From NCBI GenBank assembly GCA_002313415.1, contig DCBH01000106.1, positions 1 to 7,462 of the forward strand: a stretch of 7,462 bases of DNA, given 5' to 3'. Positions 5,730-7,462 of this stretch are shown here, in pieces. Every line of letters begins with the position of its first letter. Position 1 is the stretch's first letter. The translations under genes and the position numbers were made by a program. The notes beneath the pieces are model-generated. The model searched no databases. It worked only from the letters and a program-made list of their open reading frames with translations, and was not told the DNA's origin. This stretch comes from Flavobacteriales bacterium UBA1112. Its GTDB lineage: Bacteria > Bacteroidota > Bacteroidia > Flavobacteriales_D > Sanyastnellaceae.

Positions 5730-7462
5730 ATGAATACTTTCACTTTTTCTCTCACAACGGGACTTGCAGTGGGCTTGGCATGCGCAACTACGGTTCATGC
5801 TCAATCAACAATGACTGTGGACACCACAGCTTTGAAGCCAGCATCCGTCACAGGAGGGTTTTCTGACGTCACACCAGGGTTGGCCCCGCGTGCTTTGGTT
5901 GTCCTTGGCGCTGAGGAGGCCACGCAAACAGGAGCGCCGTCTCTTGCTGATGTTTTGGAAACGGTTCCAGGCATTGATGTCCGCTCCCGAGGCCCCTTTG
6001 GAATTCAGACTGATTTAAGCATACGAGGGGGCACGTTTGAGCAAACGGCCCTGTGGGTGGATGGCGTTCGATGGAGTGCCCCACACACGGGCCACCATTT
6101 GATGGACCTGCCTGTTGACCCTGAGGACTTGACTCGGGTCGAGGTCTTTCGAGGTGGAGCTTCAAGTGCACTCGGCACGGGAGCCATGACGGGAGCAGTG
6201 GCTTTGACTGCTGGCCCCTCCACAAAGGACGGCACATTGTTGGTTGCCGAAAGCGGATCCAATGCTTGGATGCGTGCAAAAGTGACTCATGACTTTGGTT
6301 CGGATGTGGCGCGCCATCGCATTGCGGTGAGTCGCATGGGAACCAACGGGACGTTGGGGTCAAATACCAATACGGATGCCTCTATTTTACGTGCGCGCTA
6401 CGCCGGATGGCTCGGAGGGGATTGGGGGACATTGCGAACGAGCGTGGGGTATGCGGGCAAAGCTTTTGGTGCACTCAATTTTTACACCTCGAGTTTCCCT
6501 TATCAGTATGAGGAAACCCAGACCATTCAGGGTCAAGCGGTGTATAGCAAGTCCATTGATAATTTCTCTTTTGAATCGGCGATTCACCACCGGACCCATG
6601 TCGATGAATTTCAGCTCTATCGGGAGCACAACGATTATTATGTTGAGACAGATGACGGATTCCTGGTATTTGGCGCTGACACAGCTGCGAGTTGGTATAC
6701 AGCCCCCAACAATCACATCAGCCACACTTCTGGAGGGCGCTTGCTTGCGCGTTACGCGTCCATGCTGGGGGAGACCTTTGTCTCCGCGGATGTCCGCAGG
6801 GAATTCATCAAGAGCAACAGGCTCGGCGTCGAGCGCCATGGAGATGAAGATGAGAGCTCGGTGTATCAGCTTGGTGACAGCCGATTGAATGCGGATGTGG
6901 CGTTGGGGCACCGCGCAGAGTTGGGCTCACTTGCGTTGTCTATGACTGCAGCCTGGAACATCAACTCCATGTTTGGAACGCGTTTCGTCCCCGGGGCTGA
7001 ACTCTCATTGGACATGGCGGGTGACGGTTCATCCATCTTGTTTGCTTCAGCGAACCGGTCTGTGCGTCATCCGTCTTACACAGATTTGTACTACAACATT
7101 GGAGGAGCTCAAGGGAGTCTTGATTTAAATCCGGAGTGGGCAGACCATTTAGAGGCTGGTTTGCGTGTAAGATTGGCTGACGGGAAATACGATGTGCAGC
7201 TTGAGCAATTGATTTTCAGACGTCAGGGGCAAAATTTGATTGACTGGGCAACCCCCAATGGCGAATCCACGACCTATGCCATCAACCTCCGTGAGGTGAC
7301 GTTTTCAGGCTTGGAAACCGTGGTGAATGTGATTCCCAAACGAAGCACGAATTCACCAGGGCAGGCGCGATACGCTCGCTTTGGTTTTACAACCATGGAG
7401 GCCAGTGAGTCCAGCGAAGGTTTTGAGAGCAACTATGTGCTCGATGGGTTAAAGACAAAAAT
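5730..7462 (+). CDS. TonB-dependent outer-membrane receptor, BtuB/siderophore type (partial, 3' end outside window)
   Basis: The frame stays open for 577 codons from ATG 5730 to the window edge. An in-frame TAA at 5703-5705 and no other start codon after it fix the start. Residues 1-24 are a signal peptide ending VHA before QS, though its n-region has no Lys or Arg. There is no N-terminal carboxypeptidase-like repeat domain. The plug domain spans about 54-162, with SLADVLETVPGIDV at 71-84, RGPFGIQTDLSIRGGTFEQ at 87-105, DGVRWSAPHTGHH at 111-123 and VEVFRGGASSALGTGAMTGAV at 137-157. The barrel follows, with family-like stretches at 444-455 (SVRHPSYTDLYY), the LNPEWADHLEAGLR segment at 466-479 and LIDWATPNG at 503-511. 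Such receptors import chelated iron, corrinoids or similar ligands using TonB-ExbBD energy. The substrate cannot be read from sequence. The last barrel strands and terminal aromatic residue lie beyond the edge. It is divergent from lysS. Confidence 0.95.
   Translation, partial: MNTFTFSLTTGLAVGLACATTVHAQSTMTVDTTALKPASVTGGFSDVTPGLAPRALVVLGAEEATQTGAPSLADVLETVPGIDVRSRGPFGIQTDLSIRGGTFEQTALWVDGVRWSAPHTGHHLMDLPVDPEDLTRVEVFRGGASSALGTGAMTGAVALTAGPSTKDGTLLVAESGSNAWMRAKVTHDFGSDVARHRIAVSRMGTNGTLGSNTNTDASILRARYAGWLGGDWGTLRTSVGYAGKAFGALNFYTSSFPYQYEETQTIQGQAVYSKSIDNFSFESAIHHRTHVDEFQLYREHNDYYVETDDGFLVFGADTAASWYTAPNNHISHTSGGRLLARYASMLGETFVSADVRREFIKSNRLGVERHGDEDESSVYQLGDSRLNADVALGHRAELGSLALSMTAAWNINSMFGTRFVPGAELSLDMAGDGSSILFASANRSVRHPSYTDLYYNIGGAQGSLDLNPEWADHLEAGLRVRLADGKYDVQLEQLIFRRQGQNLIDWATPNGESTTYAINLREVTFSGLETVVNVIPKRSTNSPGQARYARFGFTTMEASESSEGFESNYVLDGLKTK

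Noticed and set aside
5869..6911. Frames of 85-174 codons on both strands within the receptor region
   Set aside because: The + strand frame starting at 5730 reads continuously as a TonB-dependent receptor with plug and barrel motifs; the others are shadows of it.
1..7462. A novel multi-gene system, mobile element, CRISPR array or RNA gene
   Set aside because: All genes belong to well-known families in ordinary order. I saw no terminal inverted repeats, integrase, transposase, regularly spaced repeats or tRNA-like cloverleaf.

Overview
The window is a housekeeping stretch of a chromosome, almost certainly from a member of the phylum Bacteroidota and probably a Flavobacteriales-like lineage. 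Three things point there: the protein sequences (the RRF beginning MNEEI, the LysRS with a Bacteroidota-type C-terminal extension, and a receptor plug with the RGPFGIQTDLSIRGGTFEQT-type signature); the absence of any Shine-Dalgarno motif before all seven visible starts; and matches to the Bacteroidota -7 promoter element TAnnTTTG. Base composition looks close to 50% GC by eye. The genus cannot be given.

Layout, left to right. Positions 1-2353 read on the + strand: the acidic end of rpsB (S2), then tsf (EF-Ts), an intrinsic-terminator-like hairpin, then pyrH (UMP kinase) and frr (ribosome recycling factor). Positions 2414-5630 read on the - strand as one tightly packed unit transcribed lysS -> DUF59/MIP18 Fe-S assembly protein -> dxr, with stop and start codons overlapping at both junctions. 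frr and dxr converge on a 60-base gap filled by a second hairpin closely related to the first. From 5730 to the right edge a TonB-dependent outer-membrane receptor is read on the + strand, divergent from lysS across about 100 bases; its 3' end lies outside the window.

How the genes work together: rpsB, tsf, frr and lysS serve translation (small subunit, EF-Tu recycling, ribosome recycling, tRNA charging). pyrH supplies UDP for RNA and DNA precursors. dxr makes MEP for isoprenoids, and the DUF59 protein belongs to a family that helps build Fe-S clusters, which later MEP-pathway enzymes need. The receptor imports a scarce ligand such as a metal chelate or corrinoid and has no obvious link to the rest.

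No gene-free stretch exceeds 100 bases. I saw no tRNA, rRNA, CRISPR, insertion sequence, prophage or defence-like module. The most interesting signals are small and regulatory: a pair of homologous intergenic hairpins sharing a 5' GCATCGA block and a wobble-containing core, and a shared ATTTGAAC block directly before the ATGs of pyrH and lysS that hints at very short or absent leaders. I found no convincing new multi-gene system.
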